64,000 bases of DNA from the NCBI GenBank assembly GCA_039654915.1, contig CM077597.1, positions 75,456,001-75,520,000 of the forward strand, in the 5' to 3' direction. Origin of the DNA: Aquilaria yunnanensis (taxonomy: Eukaryota; Streptophyta; Magnoliopsida; Malvales; Thymelaeaceae). A program made the translations under genes and the position numbers. Positions 1 through 12,330 of this stretch are shown here, one piece after another. Positions within the stretch are counted from its first letter, which is position 1, and the number at the start of each line of letters is the position of its first letter. Below the pieces are notes generated by a model. The model searched no databases. It was not told where the DNA came from and was given only the letters and a program-made list of their open reading frames with translations.

Positions 1-2989
1 TACAGCATTTATCCCAGAGAGCTGTTGTAAAGCAAAAAGTGTAGACCCAATGAAAACCACTGCAAATGCATAAGTTAAAGGGAACCATTTAGAGGACAAA
101 ACATAGACATAGGAAATTTCTGTTAGAAGAAATCTTCAGTACCTTTAAAATGCCGGCCATAAAGCAAATCCGACAACTTCATAGAATCTACCTCTTCCCC
201 TCTATCTGACTTTGACAACTCTGCCATTGCAGATTTCACATGTACTCCTCCAAGGAGTCTCTCAAATTCAGCTTCAGCTTCAGCAGCTCTCCCTCTCTGG
301 AAAAATAGCACATTTGATGGCAATTAAATAAAAAAATAGAAGAAAAAAAAAGAGAAGCAAAATATTGGCAGACTGGTTCCTGACCTTGAACAAAAAATAT
401 TTTTAGCATGAGTTTATGCTTAGATATAAAAGATAGGCTTAATTTTCATGGAAATAAGAGAAGTGTGACAATCATAACTCTAACAGATCTGGCACAACTT
501 TAGATAGTAGTTTGGCACATCAGTCATACTGTCTAAGAACTTTGGGAATGAAACCCAACAAACAGACACATAATTTCAAATTACAGGTTATCACGAATAT
601 TGCATTTCTTCATTGTAGGTAAATTTTAGTGTAAGACGCAACCAAGGTTTAACATACTGCTTAAACCTTAAGTTAACATAGCAGCCAATGATAGGAGAGG
701 AAAGCCAAAGTTCCGACAGGCAGAGTAGTCAAGTACAAGAAATGCAATACCTCAGATCCAACTTTGAGAAAATTAACAGAAAGTAGTTCATATATGAGAC
801 CCAACTGACAGTTCTTAGCAACTCAAGCTAGCCCTCCATGGTCACATTAATTACATGATTCGTGAAATACTAGGGCCATGACAAGAGAGAACATGAAACA
901 TAGAAGGGAATTGACCTTCAAAAGCCAGTGAGGTGACTCTGCACAAAACTCCATCAAGAATGCAAGTACTGCAGCAGGAACAGCTGATACCCAGAAGCAA
1001 ATGCGCCACCTGAGGCCAAAATTGATTTTAAAAAAGTGATTAATGTTAAGATAGCCATAAAACAATTGAACAAAACTTTTGATAATTGTCTTGTCCAAAG
1101 AACGCATCTGTTAATTTCTCACCAACCAACAACTTCCTTGGCTGGAAATCCAATAAATAAAGAACCCATAAGTCCAAGACATAATGCAATTTGAGTGCTG
1201 CTCCCATAGGTACCCCTTACATAAGCTGGTGAAACCTACTTTAAGGACCATCAGTTAGCATATTGAGAAGCAAAATGAAGCAAAATTTACTGCAGAGACC
1301 ATGTAACTCTTAAGTGGATAGTGATCATGACTAGAAAATAACATTGCACCAACAATCATCTTTCGTACCTCTGTAACGTACAGAGCTGCAACTGGTGGAC
1401 CAATACCCATCCCAGTTCCCACAAATAACCGACCAAGGAGCATTCCCCATAGGTTTTTTGTTGTTGCACTGCAATAGCATAGTAAAATCATTAACTTGGA
1501 ATACAAATTGAGGACATTTCAAGCCAGACACACAGGAACCTACATCATGTGAAGTATTACTGTAACTTCCTTCAGCAAGTTCAATTTGTATATAAAATGA
1601 ACAGATAAGAGGTTAATGAAGCAAGTTGGAACCTGAAAACTAATTAATGATGAATGTCGATACTCAGATACTGTATGCCAACACAAATGATCCAGAAAGG
1701 AAGAGAAACGAAAGCGAGTTTGTATCCCTATATAAACCTCAGTGAGATTATCATAGAGTTGGTTTGAAGATATAAAAGCTAAGTTGAAATATTTCAAATG
1801 CATTGTAACATGTGGTCGTATGACCCACAAAGAAAAACAGATGATGTTCCAACCGTGATAACACTAACCATCACCTAAAAATATTCATAGAAATTATAGT
1901 ATCCTTTACCTCATGGAAGAGCCAATTATCATCGGCAATGCACATAATTGAAATGCCCTGCGACGTCCAACCCCATCGGCAATCCAGCCACTGAAGATGG
2001 ACCCAAGGAAGGCACCCCCTAAACACGTACTAACAACTAGACCTGCATTTAATATAAAACTTGATATTAGAAAATTTTCTGCAACTTACTGAAACTCAAT
2101 ATTTTCCTTTTGGAGAAGACAAGAAATTCAAGATGAAATCTATAGCAAAAAAATATGTATCAACACTCAACTACCTTCAGCCATTGTATTCCCATGAAAA
2201 CCAAGGTCCCTAGAAATGCTCTCTAAAGTTTCATTAACAACTCTGCAATACCAACAGAAAACAGTGACCTTCCAGATATCCCAAAAATAAGAAAAATCAA
2301 AAGCTGCTCAAACACACGCTCAAAAGTTCCAGAAGGTATAGATAGCGAGTTCCACGAAGGCATACCCTAGATGGTAGCCAAACAGAAACGAAGACATAGC
2401 TGCAACAAGCACATGCGGAAAGGAGCGCCTCCAAGAAGGACGTCCAGTATCTTTTACCGTTCCATGCAAAAGACGTGCTAAAAAATTTATGGTGCCACAA
2501 AATTAGTGTTACTCACAGTTAGGAAACAACTTGTAAAAGCATAACGAATATTGGTACCCCTTCACACGCATAGCAATTGACTGGGAATAACACAAGGTTC
2601 TCTGCCTGAAGCATAAATATTTTGGCAGATTAATCAAAAGGGTCTCCATATCTAGAAGCTTCAGACTTAGAATCTCAAAATCATGCTTAGGTTCTGATAT
2701 GCATCAGTACAGTACCAGAAAAGAATAAAAAGAAAGCAGTATATATAACAGAGAAAAATCCTTAACATGATGCAAGTTGCCGTTTATTTAATGATTTGTC
2801 AAATGATCTGAGGAATAACTTTTCTGGCCATCTTTATAAAAAAATACTAAAGAAAGCTAGGAAACGTTCCTCATTCAAACCAGAATTACGACAGAAAGAT
2901 AATTCACCTTCCTCCTTATCATAAGCATTCAAATGCTCTCTAGATCCACGCTTGTGCATGACGAAGGCGTCCACATGCCGCCCACGCAT
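1..2989 (-). CDS. Plastidic glucose transporter 2-like sugar porter (MFS), 5' nine exons
   Basis: Member of the sugar porter (major facilitator) family, closest in my recognition to Arabidopsis 'probable plastidic glucose transporter 2'. Its inferred role is glucose movement across the plastid inner envelope. Exons read by eye on the minus strand: 2989-2908, 2477-2366, 2242-2175, 2042-1910, 1468-1369, 1235-1123, 1009-916, 296-143 and 59-1. All have AG/GT borders and continuous phase, giving the first 305 residues. Family motifs are seen: FLFGYHLGVVNE near the start, GWIADGVGRRRAF (the D-x2-GRR loop), GRLFVGTGMGIG, YVTEVSPAYVRGTYG, ESPHWLLKRGR before the central loop, and QQLSGINAV at the window edge. 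The start is the MRGRH methionine. The short N-terminus is not an obvious transit peptide, so plastid location rests on family resemblance. The reading frame is intact; the remaining transmembrane half is off the left edge. Confidence 0.9.
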
Positions 2990-3430
2990 CGCAACACTAT
3001 GAAAAGCCCCTTCAGCCGCCAACTGCCACACCAAAAGGAAACACAAAACTCATGTCAATTCATCGTCCGATACACTGACGGCCACGGACGGCCGAATCGG
3101 GGCTCGAAAACGGCGTCGCAGGGCTGAGATCAAGATCAGTACTGAAAATGGGGATCAGCCCACCATTTTTCCGCGCTCGTAATCTGAGAAACCGGGGAAT
3201 GCAGCAGAAGAAGAGGATCAAGAAGGGTGGAAAGGGAAGGGCATTGAAATGGGAGAAAGGTACCAGAGGAGAGGGATGGAAAACGAAGAGGTGGGAAAAG
3301 GGGGAACGAAAATTCGCCGGAGCAAGTGTCACTTTCGGGCTTTCAACTTCGGAAAACGAAATCTGCGCCAGAATTTCGAACAGGTGTCTTGGAAAGGAAA
3401 AAATCGTAAAACCTTTTCGTAATGATTAAG
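2990..3430 (-). promoter_or_regulatory. 5' leader and proximal promoter of the sugar porter gene
   Basis: Less AT-rich, purine-rich on the plus strand (pyrimidine-rich on the gene strand), unlike the AT-rich DNA beyond 3430. An acceptor-like GTGGCAG lies about 35 bases before the ATG, and a donor-like GGTACC lies near 3262, so a leader intron is plausible. Short ORFs here are low-complexity and probably not coding. No TATA box could be assigned. Confidence 0.4.
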
Positions 3431-3737
3431 TTAATTTTGATTTTATTTGTTTTTTTTTTTTAGAGGTTTTTTTGTTCTGGGTTTATTAATTCCGGGCGGT
3501 GCTTTGAAGAAGAAGCGAAATGAAACGAGTGGACAGACTTGGCGCAGAGGGCAAGGAGGAAGAAGGAGCGGACACCTGTGAAATAGAAGTACGGTTTATT
3601 GAGTTAAATTATTCCCTGCTCCATTACTATACAATTTTTGGTGCTCCTTCCAGTATTAGGTTGACACGTTTCAGTTTCATTTTGAAGGAACGTGGGAAAG
3701 TGGGGTTATGCGCACAAAACAATTTCAAACATTTAAT
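3431..3737. other. Intergenic, nothing recognised
   Basis: AT-rich DNA between the gene's promoter and a repeat. An 83-residue ORF at 3520-3771 shows no family signature and runs into the repeat, so I treat it as chance. Confidence 0.5.
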
Positions 3738-4222
3738 TTGCATTGCAAATTGGTCCCCAACCTCCATTTAGTTGCATATTGGTCCTAAACTGTTATACTT
3801 CATTTAGTTGCATATTGATCTCTAACTTAGGTAAGAATGAGTTAACATATAAACTCAATTTATAGGAAGACAGAACTAATAATTTAAATGGTTGATTAAC
3901 TATCAACAAAATTAGTATAAGTTAAATTTATGAAAAAATAGTTATTGAACAATTTAAATTAAAATTTAAAAAATTTAAAGTTAGGTGGTTACATAAGAGT
4001 TAAAATTCAAACTATTTTTTAATTATCTCCCATATATTCAATCTATACCATAATTTTTTTTACATTCAACACACCATTTATATTACCAATATTTCCTCTA
4101 CATAAATAAAGTTTCTTTGTTAACTCAATCTTACATAAGATTTCTAGACTAATATACAACAAATTATAAAGTTTGAGATAATTATGCAACTAAATGGAAG
4201 TTAAGAACCAGTTTGTAAAACT
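3738..4222. mobile_element. Decayed MITE-like inverted-repeat element, copy A
   Basis: Begins with GCATTGCAAATTGGTCC and ends with GAACCAGTTTGTAAA, imperfectly inverted ends. The interior matches the element at 57987-58509, for example AAATTTATGRAAAAATAGTTATYGAACAATTTAA. Non-coding. Ends are approximate and no target duplication could be fixed. Confidence 0.55.
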
Positions 4223-4319
4223 AAATATTTGAATTAATGGATTTTGCTCGAGAATCCTTCACAGAAAGCTCACCTGCTTTTGCAAACAGCAGCAGAGCAA
4301 AGCCAGTAACCTAAATCAT

Positions 4320-4337
4320 CCCCCCCCCCCCCCCCCC
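4320..4337 (+). repeat. Homopolymer of 18 C
   Basis: Uninterrupted run of C followed by TCTCTTT. Its length is probably variable and error-prone in sequencing. Confidence 0.9.
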
Positions 4338-4952
4338 TCTCTTTGAATACTCTAATTTGTGCCTTTTTAGTGATTAATATCAATTGCAATGGTGCCAACT
4401 GCCAACCATGTAGATAAAATGGCTTATTATTGTGTTATGAGATACATAATGGTGGTCGGGTTCGAATTTATGGTGTGCTCTTAGCTGGAAAATTCCAAAT
4501 GTCTAAATCAATTTTATTTTCCTAAGAAATACGAACTTAGATGCTTTGCCCCCTAAATATAAACTCATCAATTTGCTCCTAAAAATATAAGGGAAATGAC
4601 AATCCAGCCCATGATTGTAACAGATATATCTTGGTGTTATAATAATGGATCATCAGGCGGTTGATACCTAATTTATAATATGTTGAAAACTTTATCCCTT
4701 TGACATGATAACTTAATCATATCTTGTACATAACATGTTTTCCATCAATTACAAGGTCTTAGATCTTGTTTCTGACATCGCATTGTAACATTTTTCTAAT
4801 GTCATAGTAGAATCTCGATACTAGTATTGTACTGCATCAGTACAAGATTAAATATTTTTAATTTTATCTTAGTATTATATAAACATTGTTCCATGTATGT
4901 AAACTAATAAAGAGTTTTTCTTAAAAAAAATTATGTGCGTGTATAGTAAAAC

Positions 4953-5469
4953 TAAGGGTGAGCATTTGATTAGTTCAGTTTAAAACCGATCTGAACATAA
5001 TGATCTGATTAGTTTTAGATTTTTACAAAGTATATCCAAATTATTTGAACTACATATAAGAACCGATCCAAACTATCAAGACCTAGATATATAGTAAGCG
5101 AAAAAAATAAGATGAATTTTACAATTTTTATCTCTCATACCCAAAATTAAAAAAGCATAGACAACATATAGTTCAAAATTAATAGTAAATAACTTTATAT
5201 ATGTATGGTCAGTATGGATAATGGTAAAAAATTAGTAGGAAATAGTTTTACATGTGTAAGGTTATAGACAATGGTAAAATATTTATTACCATTTGGTTTA
5301 TTTGAATTATTAAGTTTCAAGTACATGATCCAATAATCAATCTGATAACCGAATATAAAATTTAGTTTTAGTCCAAACCGACCAAACTGGAAAAGAAACC
5401 TAACTATTTTATCCAAATATAATCAATCTTTTTAGTTTATTCGGTTTTATCCAAATAATGTTCACCCTA
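4953..5469. mobile_element. Non-autonomous hAT-type MITE
   Basis: Terminal inverted repeats TAAGGGTGAGCATT (left) and, read inward, TAGGGTGAACATT (right), each leading to AAACCGA-like sequence. Flanked by 8-bp near-identical direct repeats: AGTAAAAC (4945-4952) and AGTAAAAT (5470-5477). An 8-bp target duplication and this type of end fit plant hAT MITEs. About 517 bp and AT-rich. The 73-residue ORF inside is not recognised. Confidence 0.7.
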
Positions 5470-5769
5470 AGTAAAATCATATTTCGAAGGTAGAAAAGAA
5501 ATAAAAAGTATAAAAAAATTTCACATATTAAGAAATTTTGCTATACAATTAATCATTTACACATAAAAGTTGGGTAAGTTCCATCATGGGTCCCTTACCG
5601 TATTTTTGTGTCTTAAATTAGTATCCTACTTTAAGGTTATCCTATCGAATTCCCTTACTTCATATTACGCATCTCAATTTAGTTCTCAAACTTTTCCAAT
5701 CAAGAAGTTCTTAATCTTAAAATTCTAAATGAACTATCTATGCCGCAAATTTTCCTAAACCCCTTAAAC
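5470..5769. other. Intergenic, nothing recognised
   Basis: AT-rich DNA between the hAT-type MITE and the cystatin pseudogene. No ORF of note, no repeat seen by eye. Confidence 0.5.
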
Positions 5770-6110
5770 CTAGATGAGCTTAAACAAAGTCAAGTTCCTC
5801 AGGTTCTCCAAGGCCTTCTCCCAAACCACTACCTCATACTTCTCCTTCTTCCTGTTGGCAACCACTAGAACTAGTCAGTAATTCATCTCAGTAACCACTT
5901 GGCACTCTCCACTCACCACTACTTTCAACAGCTTCAAATAAGATTTTGCCTTTTCATTGTACTACACCACGAACTTGGCAATCTACTTCATGCGTGGATC
6001 CTTTAGATTCTTAATATGACTTCATCCTTTGAAAAACAGTCCTTGATTGTGCCAACAGTGGAGGTAGAGGTAGAGATCTCAATGGAGATCATGGCAAGAA
6101 AAATGAGTAA
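5770..6110 (-). pseudogene. Phytocystatin (cysteine protease inhibitor) pseudogene
   Basis: Read on the minus strand, one main frame runs KNLKDPRMK*IAKFVV*YNE, then LLKVVVSGECQVVTEMNY*, then KYEVVVWEKALENLRNLT and ends in TAG at 5772-5770. These are the plant cystatin landmarks: the LARFAV-like helix (IAKFVV), the first inhibitory loop (normally QxVxG, here QVVTE) and the conserved W in the second loop region. At least three in-frame stops and one frame break near the N-terminal part make it non-functional. The upstream part (ATG near 6092) reads MISIEISTSTST, possibly a decayed signal segment. No introns are visible, so it may be a processed or old single-exon copy. Confidence 0.8.
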
Positions 6111-7490
6111 GGGAAGGTAACGTAGATTTTGCAACATTGTTCAGAAACAATCAAATTTGGAAGCACTTTGATAGGATTTTTTTGGAATAGTGTTTCCTTT
6201 CAATGTAGGTAATCCCCATGATCATAAGAAGCCATCAAAAAATTCTTTTGCTTTTTTTGGTTTGATCTAGATTTCTAATTGGATTTAAAATTTTCTAGGA
6301 TCATTTTGAAATGGTTCATTTCTATAGCTTTACCTCGATATGCAACTCCATTAACTACCAACTGACCATAATCATGGCCAATTCACTAACAGCTTCAACT
6401 CTAAATCAAGGAACAAAAAGGTATCCATTTCGCTAATTTGATTGAAAATCATGGCTTGTGAGAAATCTTAATACACTACAGCTGATATTATGATTCTAAT
6501 TGTTGTAATTGTTACTTGTCACTTTCTATTGGTTCCTTACATCATGATACAATTTCACTAAGAGTGACTACATCCACTACCTAAAGAACTAGAATAAAAT
6601 AAAATACTAGTCTTTAATCCTACATTCCCATCTCTTTAATTCACATTTTATTGTTGATCCTTTTGGTCTCTATCCCCATCTTTTTATGCCGCATCCTCAA
6701 AATCCTTTGCCTTGTTGAGATTCTCTAAAATTCTTGAGATTCTCTAAATTTCTTAGTGTTTATTCATCACAAGCATTAAAAAAAACACCTTTGTACGATT
6801 GGAAGACTCCAAACTTCCATTATTCTCCCTATCATGATATGAAGCCCTAACACCTTAAATACTATGTTTTAGAGGAAATGTTTCCTCACCATTATGTTTT
6901 TCTTTATAATGAAACAACCTTTTGAAACTGAAACTTGGGGAGTAAGTTTCCAACAGTATCTTGATACCCCGTTGACATGTCATCTCAGTAGGCTGCTTAC
7001 ATGATGAAAGTTTTAATACTAACTCTTCCTAAACCATTACTTTTTTACTAGCCAAGGTCCTTGCAATTGCAGTTGATGGGTTTACAAGCTTAGGTTTTGA
7101 TACCTATTGAGGATGAGTGGCTACAAGACACATTGGAGATAGGTTGGATCTGCAAACAAAGCCAATGTTAGGGGGCCTCAGAGTTATACATTTGAAGAAA
7201 ACCTCTGACACTCAAGTCAAAAGTGCCATAAAAGAAGAATAAAAGGTTATGTGAAAAGAATATACTAGAAGGTTTCCAAGATGAACCTCATTATAGGTTT
7301 GGTGGTATGTTTGCTAAAGGAAGAAATTCTCACTTTCTTGAACTAGAATCCTGTAGCTAGGAGATTTCATACTCTTTTAAACTCAACCATTAATGGTGAT
7401 AATTAATACCAATCAAACCCATAAGAATATCTCTCATGGGCCAAATCCATTAAAATGTTTTCAATAGGCTGCTAAAGCTTTGGACCTAAG
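6111..7490. other. Intergenic, nothing recognised
   Basis: AT-rich sequence with no ORF of note, no clear splice-framed coding, and no inverted or direct repeats that I could see by eye. Confidence 0.4.
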
Positions 7491-7499
7491 CCTAATATG

Positions 7500-10052
7500 G
7501 GGTAAATAGCACCTGCCATCCCTAAACTAGACCCATGTTGCGGATTCATCCTTGAACCACAAAATGTTATATTGTCCATCATCTAATTATGAAAATGTTA
7601 CACCATCCATCCTGCAGTTAAACTATAATTGTCAAAATGGATGAAAAAAATGTAAAAAATTAATTTAACCCCTAAAAACTTTTCATTTGCCTTAGAAATC
7701 TCAAAAGTTTACATCTTACAATCAAACCACCTTCTCTTAATTACCCTCTCTCCCTCCTAACCCATTCTCGCGTCCCTTGTTGTCAATTATAAGTCCTCAT
7801 GTCAAGGTTTGCAGCACCAACTCTTGGGCTAATTCTAAGCTATCGATTACAACTTTGATGGTGAGGTTTGAAGCAATAGCTCTTCACTAACTCGTTAGGA
7901 ATTCGCTTGAGATTGGCAACATTGAAGATTGGCAAATTTGGTGATGGCGAAGTGGAAGATCGACGACGTTAAAAATTGAAAGAATAAACTAAAAATTGAC
8001 GACACCAAAGATCGACAAAACCTTTTTCTCTTTCAATATGGAACTCTTCGCCCTCTTCTTCCTTGATTCTCTAGCATCCCTTTAACTCTATTTTGAGGCT
8101 ACCTATTGTTAGTGTTGTGCCCAAAAAGGCCAATCATGAGATGATTGTATTTTTTGCACATTGAGTCATGATATTTTATTAAGGCATTAATCCAGCAATT
8201 ATGTTTGTTGTTTTGTTTCTGCGTAATGTAATAAACATAATTATGACCCTAGAATAATGATATTCTCAAATGTCCTTAGTCTATTATTATTGTGGAGCGG
8301 GTTGCAATAATACATAATGACTAACATATGTGGAGACTAATATGAGATATGTTGTCTACATATGGGTACAAGTTGGAGAACTTGTGTACTGGACCGACCC
8401 ACCATGAGAACACTACATGGATCGTTATATGAGTGTCATAAGTGATTCTCATAGTGATCATGGTATATGTAGTCCTTTGACCTAAGATCGTCAAGGTTCC
8501 CTACATGAGAGTCACATACTTTGATACTTCCCTTTGTTGCTCGTAACTTAGTGAACTTGAAGGAGGTCATTGGGTATATCACATATCATGCGAAGGGATT
8601 TGTATGATCAAGATGGGATTTGTCCCTCCTATGTAACGGGAGTGATATCTTCGGGCCCCTTGATAGAGTGAGACTTAGAAAATGCATGGTCATGCTCAGA
8701 TGAGTTGATATACGATATCAATGTCATCAGTTTAAGTTGGTCTACTCGGTAATCAAGAAACCAAAGATTGGGCTATACGAGAGTAACACATTCCATGTCT
8801 CGTGCTTAGTCTTGATATCTTGGACAAAAGGACAATGGCATATATCGGTGATGATCATAAAAGTTTAGTCGAATCACCGACAATCTTGTCACTTGGGTAG
8901 CAATGATGTGTTGCTAGCACCGCTCATTGCTTTTGATCATAAATGTGATTTATGATCATTGCCAACGTGGTAAGAGCCTATTGGGTCGCACACATAGAGC
9001 TATTTGGATCATTAGAGTGCATGAGCTAATTATTTGGGTTATGGTTTTACAATAATTTCGTATTAATAATGGGCCCAAGAGTTGAGCCATTATTAAGCCC
9101 GAAATTAAAGCCTAATTGGATTAGGGCTTTGAAACCTATTAGGCCTGGAAGTTGAATCTCACTATAAATACAACTTTTAGTGAGAAATTCGTAGCTTCTT
9201 GCCCTAGCCTTCCAAAAAGGACAGCCACACTTTTCTCTTGCAATTCCTTGGAGGACGCAAGCTAGCATTGCAAGTACAAAAGAAACGCATCTGCCGAGAC
9301 GTGGTGGAAGCGTGGTGATCCCAAGAGGCTCGTGTGGATACCATAGAGAGCTTGAACACGTCAACTGTTCAGGTTTTGTGATTCGACTCTACAGTTGAGC
9401 GAAAGATCTCAACTGAAAATTAGGTATGAAAATTTTTGAACACCTAGTTTACCTCGTTTCACTTGGATCCTAGAGGGTTTCGGTTAAATTCTACTGCGCT
9501 GTTTGGCTCCTGAAACCCAACACCTATACAGGTCCTACCAAAGCCAAAAATGTCCAATTAGACCTTCAAAGTGAACTTGAATTCATACATTAGACATGTG
9601 AACTTGAATTCACACTTTAGACATGTCTTTACTCGAGACAACACTAGGCAATCAATGAATTTTATAGCGACAAACTAAAAGATGAATGCAAAGGGTTTTG
9701 GTTTCTTTACTGGAGGAGAAATAGAGGATGAGAGAAGACATATCCACATTAATTTTATCCAGCCAAGTGATATGTTTTCATCATAAGTGATTTAGGGAGG
9801 CTAACCAGGAAAAGTTAAGTTTGATTATGAGATATGAAAGTTTTGAGGTTTTCATGACAAATGAAAAGTTTTCAGGGGTTAAAACAAGTTCTTTTTTATT
9901 TTTATTTTTTGTTAATTTTAATGGTTACAGTTAACGGCAGGATAAATGGTGTAATATTTTCATAGTTAGAAGATGAATGGTGCAACATTTTTAATTTTAG
10001 GATGAATATGCAACATAGATCTCAGTTCAAGGATGAAAAATGTTATTTACTC
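7500..10052. mobile_element. Long-TIR (Mutator-like, non-autonomous) element, interrupted by a solo LTR
   Basis: Left end GGGTAAATAGCAC and right end (read inward) GAGTAAATAACA open imperfect inverted repeats that can be followed for roughly 240 bp, through GTTGCxxATTCATCCT, ATGAAAATxTTACACCAT and TTTAACCCCTxAAAACTTTTC. The 9-bp flanks CCTAATATG (7491-7499) and TCTAATAAG (10053-10061) match at 7 of 9 positions. Without the nested LTR and its target duplication the element is about 1.13 kb. No transposase was seen. Long TIRs with a target duplication near 9 bp fit Mutator-like elements, but that class is inferred. Confidence 0.7.
8107..9522 (+). mobile_element. Solo LTR with 5-bp target duplication
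   Basis: Starts TGTTAGTGTTGTGCCC and ends GAAACCCAACA (TGTT...AACA), directly flanked on both sides by CCTAT (8102-8106 and 9523-9527). About 1416 bp with no internal coding. A TATA box, CTATAAATAC, near 9162-9171 fits a plus-strand LTR promoter. A diverged copy lies in the opposite orientation at about 53350-54738. A single LTR bounded by an exact target duplication is the product of recombination between the two LTRs of a full element. Confidence 0.9.
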
Positions 10053-10061
10053 TCTAATAAG

Positions 10062-10489
10062 GTATCAGGATTAATCTACAACAAAGGAATTGTTCTAACT
10101 TGTTATTAATAACTCATCAAAGTCCAAAAATCCCTGTTGCAAACGAAGCTATTTTGTCAACTAGTTCATTATCTGAGTGGACTAGTCATGGAGCCCAAGT
10201 TCTATAGTATGTATGATGGAGAAAGATAACATCATTTTATAGTATGTATAGATTGCAAAAAAAGTGCATGAATGGATGAGAATTGAGCCTAGTAGAACAA
10301 ATTCTAGCATGTAATTTACCAATTTTACATTCAACCCACAACAAATAGAGCACAAATTTACTAAAGAAATGGGGAATGAGATGGTGCAAAAATAGGTGTG
10401 GCAATTTTTTTTCTACATAAATTTAGACAAATTGGGCAAAAAAAAAAAAGCCAAAAAGTGCAAAATGGCATTACTTACGAGGTAAATGT
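10062..10489. other. Intergenic, nothing recognised
   Basis: AT-rich and non-coding. It contains a 12-base A run near 10440. Confidence 0.4.
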
Positions 10490-11140
10490 TACTAAAACCC
10501 AAGACTTGATCATTAGATGAAAGAGTTCAAGGGCCAAAAGGGCAAAAAGAACATACTTAGTGACTAAAAGAGAAATATGACCATTCACCAAGAAAAGGAA
10601 AAGGAAAAAATAAAATGTTATGGCTGAAACTTAAGATCTGATCATTAGATGGAGGACTTTCAGGACCAAAAGGTAGAACAAACACAATTAAGTATTGAAA
10701 GAGGAATTAGGCCATTCACTATGAGAAAAGAAAAACAAAACAAAAACATCATTTGTTTACTATTCATGAACAGAAAAAATCGCTAACCTAGGATCTGATC
10801 ATTAGATGAAAGAGTTTGAGGACTAAAAAATGGAAGCAATATACTTAGAGGCTGAAAGAGAAATTTGACCATTAACCAGAAAAAAAAAAAAGAAACAAAT
10901 CATTGTGGCTGAAAGTAGGGATCTAATAATCATATGGACAGTTTGAGGACCAAAAAGGTCGAATGGGTCTACTAGGAATTGAAAGACGAATTTGACCGTT
11001 CACTGAGAAAAACAAAATCCAAAAAAACATTATGGCTGATCCCAGGATCATTTGATGAAGGAATATGGGAAAGAAGAAAAACAAAACATACTCATGAGTT
11101 ATGACCTCAAAAAAATTAATTGACCTTTTTCACCGGGAAA
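10490..11140 (+). repeat. Degenerate tandem array, about five units of 120-160 bp
   Basis: The core GATCATTAGATGAAAGAGTT, followed by GAGGACCAAAA and later GACCATTCACCxxGAAAA, recurs near 10505, 10636, 10796, 10923 and 11044 with growing divergence. No coding potential. Confidence 0.75.
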
Positions 11141-11924
11141 AAGGGGACCACGCATTTAATATATAGTAAGAACAATGTATGAAAAGCCCACGCGTTGTGG
11201 TAGTTATATAATGTCATAATATTAAGTAAAATAATAATGAAGAAAAGTAACAAAAACAATTTGGAGACCAAGAGAGAAAATTTAAAAACTTTAGGCTTTA
11301 AGAGTTTAACATTTGACTTAGGAAAAATTAAGCAAAAAAAATTCTTATTTCACTAAAAAAATAAATAAACCATGGTGACCAATGTTTTAGTTTAGAAAAT
11401 AATACATCATAAAAAAAAACTAAGAGATTAAACAAAAAAACTATAATTAAGTAGTTATTAAGTTCAGGGTCCAAAATGTCAAGATAGTCAAACTCAGGGT
11501 CAAATATCAAAAATGGAAATAATATAGAGACTGGAAACGTATTTCACAAAAAAGAAAAGTGAAAGTGGGAGAATAGTGAAACCGGCTTTAAAAAAGATAT
11601 TTTCATTTGAAAATTTCACTAACCTTCCAAAAAAGCAACTTAGCCCAACATCAAAAGATAAAAAATGGAAACAATAGGCGACAGAGTGGGCCATAACCCA
11701 GCCCAATACCTAGGGGCAAACGCAGAAAGATACTATAGTTTATTGTAGATAAAATTGTGATTAGAATATAACGATGTTTTTTTAGGCGCATTTTGTAGCA
11801 GACATTTTTTTTTTAATAAATTTTGACATTAAAAAAATGCCAATAATAAATAATTAAAAAATTCTCATTCATAAATGGATGTTAATCAATTAAATTTTGC
11901 TTTATTTTAATTTTGGATTGAGTT
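11141..11924. other. Intergenic AT-rich DNA
   Basis: Contains phrases such as GACCAAGAGAGAAAA that recur at 13915 and 14430, so it probably belongs to the same old repeat field. The 60- and 68-residue ORFs at 11328-11706 are AT-driven and unrecognised. Confidence 0.4.
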
Positions 11925-12330
11925 TTCTTTATGTTATGTTCGTATCATTAAAATGATTAATTTTGATTGAAACATAACTTTATAAAACATAATACTACAT
12001 GTGCTTCGAAATGATAAATATTTTTTTTCATCAAAAAATAATTTACTAAAAAATTTCATCTCTTATTAATTTAAATTTCAGTTTTTAATATTGATAAGAA
12101 ATTTATTTAGCAAAATTTACTCAAAAGCTTTATAATTTAATAAATTAATTCGATCCATAGATCCATAATTGTTAAAATTGAAAATGAATATGAAATATAA
12201 CATTGTACATGTTTTGAAATGATGGATAAAATTTTTCATTAAAAAATAATTCACTAAAAAATTTGATCTCCTATTAACTCAAATTCCAATTTTTAATATT
12301 CTTTATAAATTTATTTAGAAAAATCCATCT
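11925..12330 (+). repeat. Diverged tandem duplication of about 200 bp
   Basis: ACATGTGCTTCGAAATGATA...AATTTATTTAGCAAAA (about 11998-12115) is repeated as ACATGTTTTGAAATGATGGA...AATTTATTTAGAAAAA (about 12208-12325). Confidence 0.6.

Noticed and set aside
2500..2625. Possible extra exon between exons 1 and 2 of the sugar porter (frame ENLVLFPVNCYACEG)
   Set aside because: Exon 2908 joins 2477 directly in phase (G + CA = Ala), giving the expected N-terminus; the extra piece leads to a stop.
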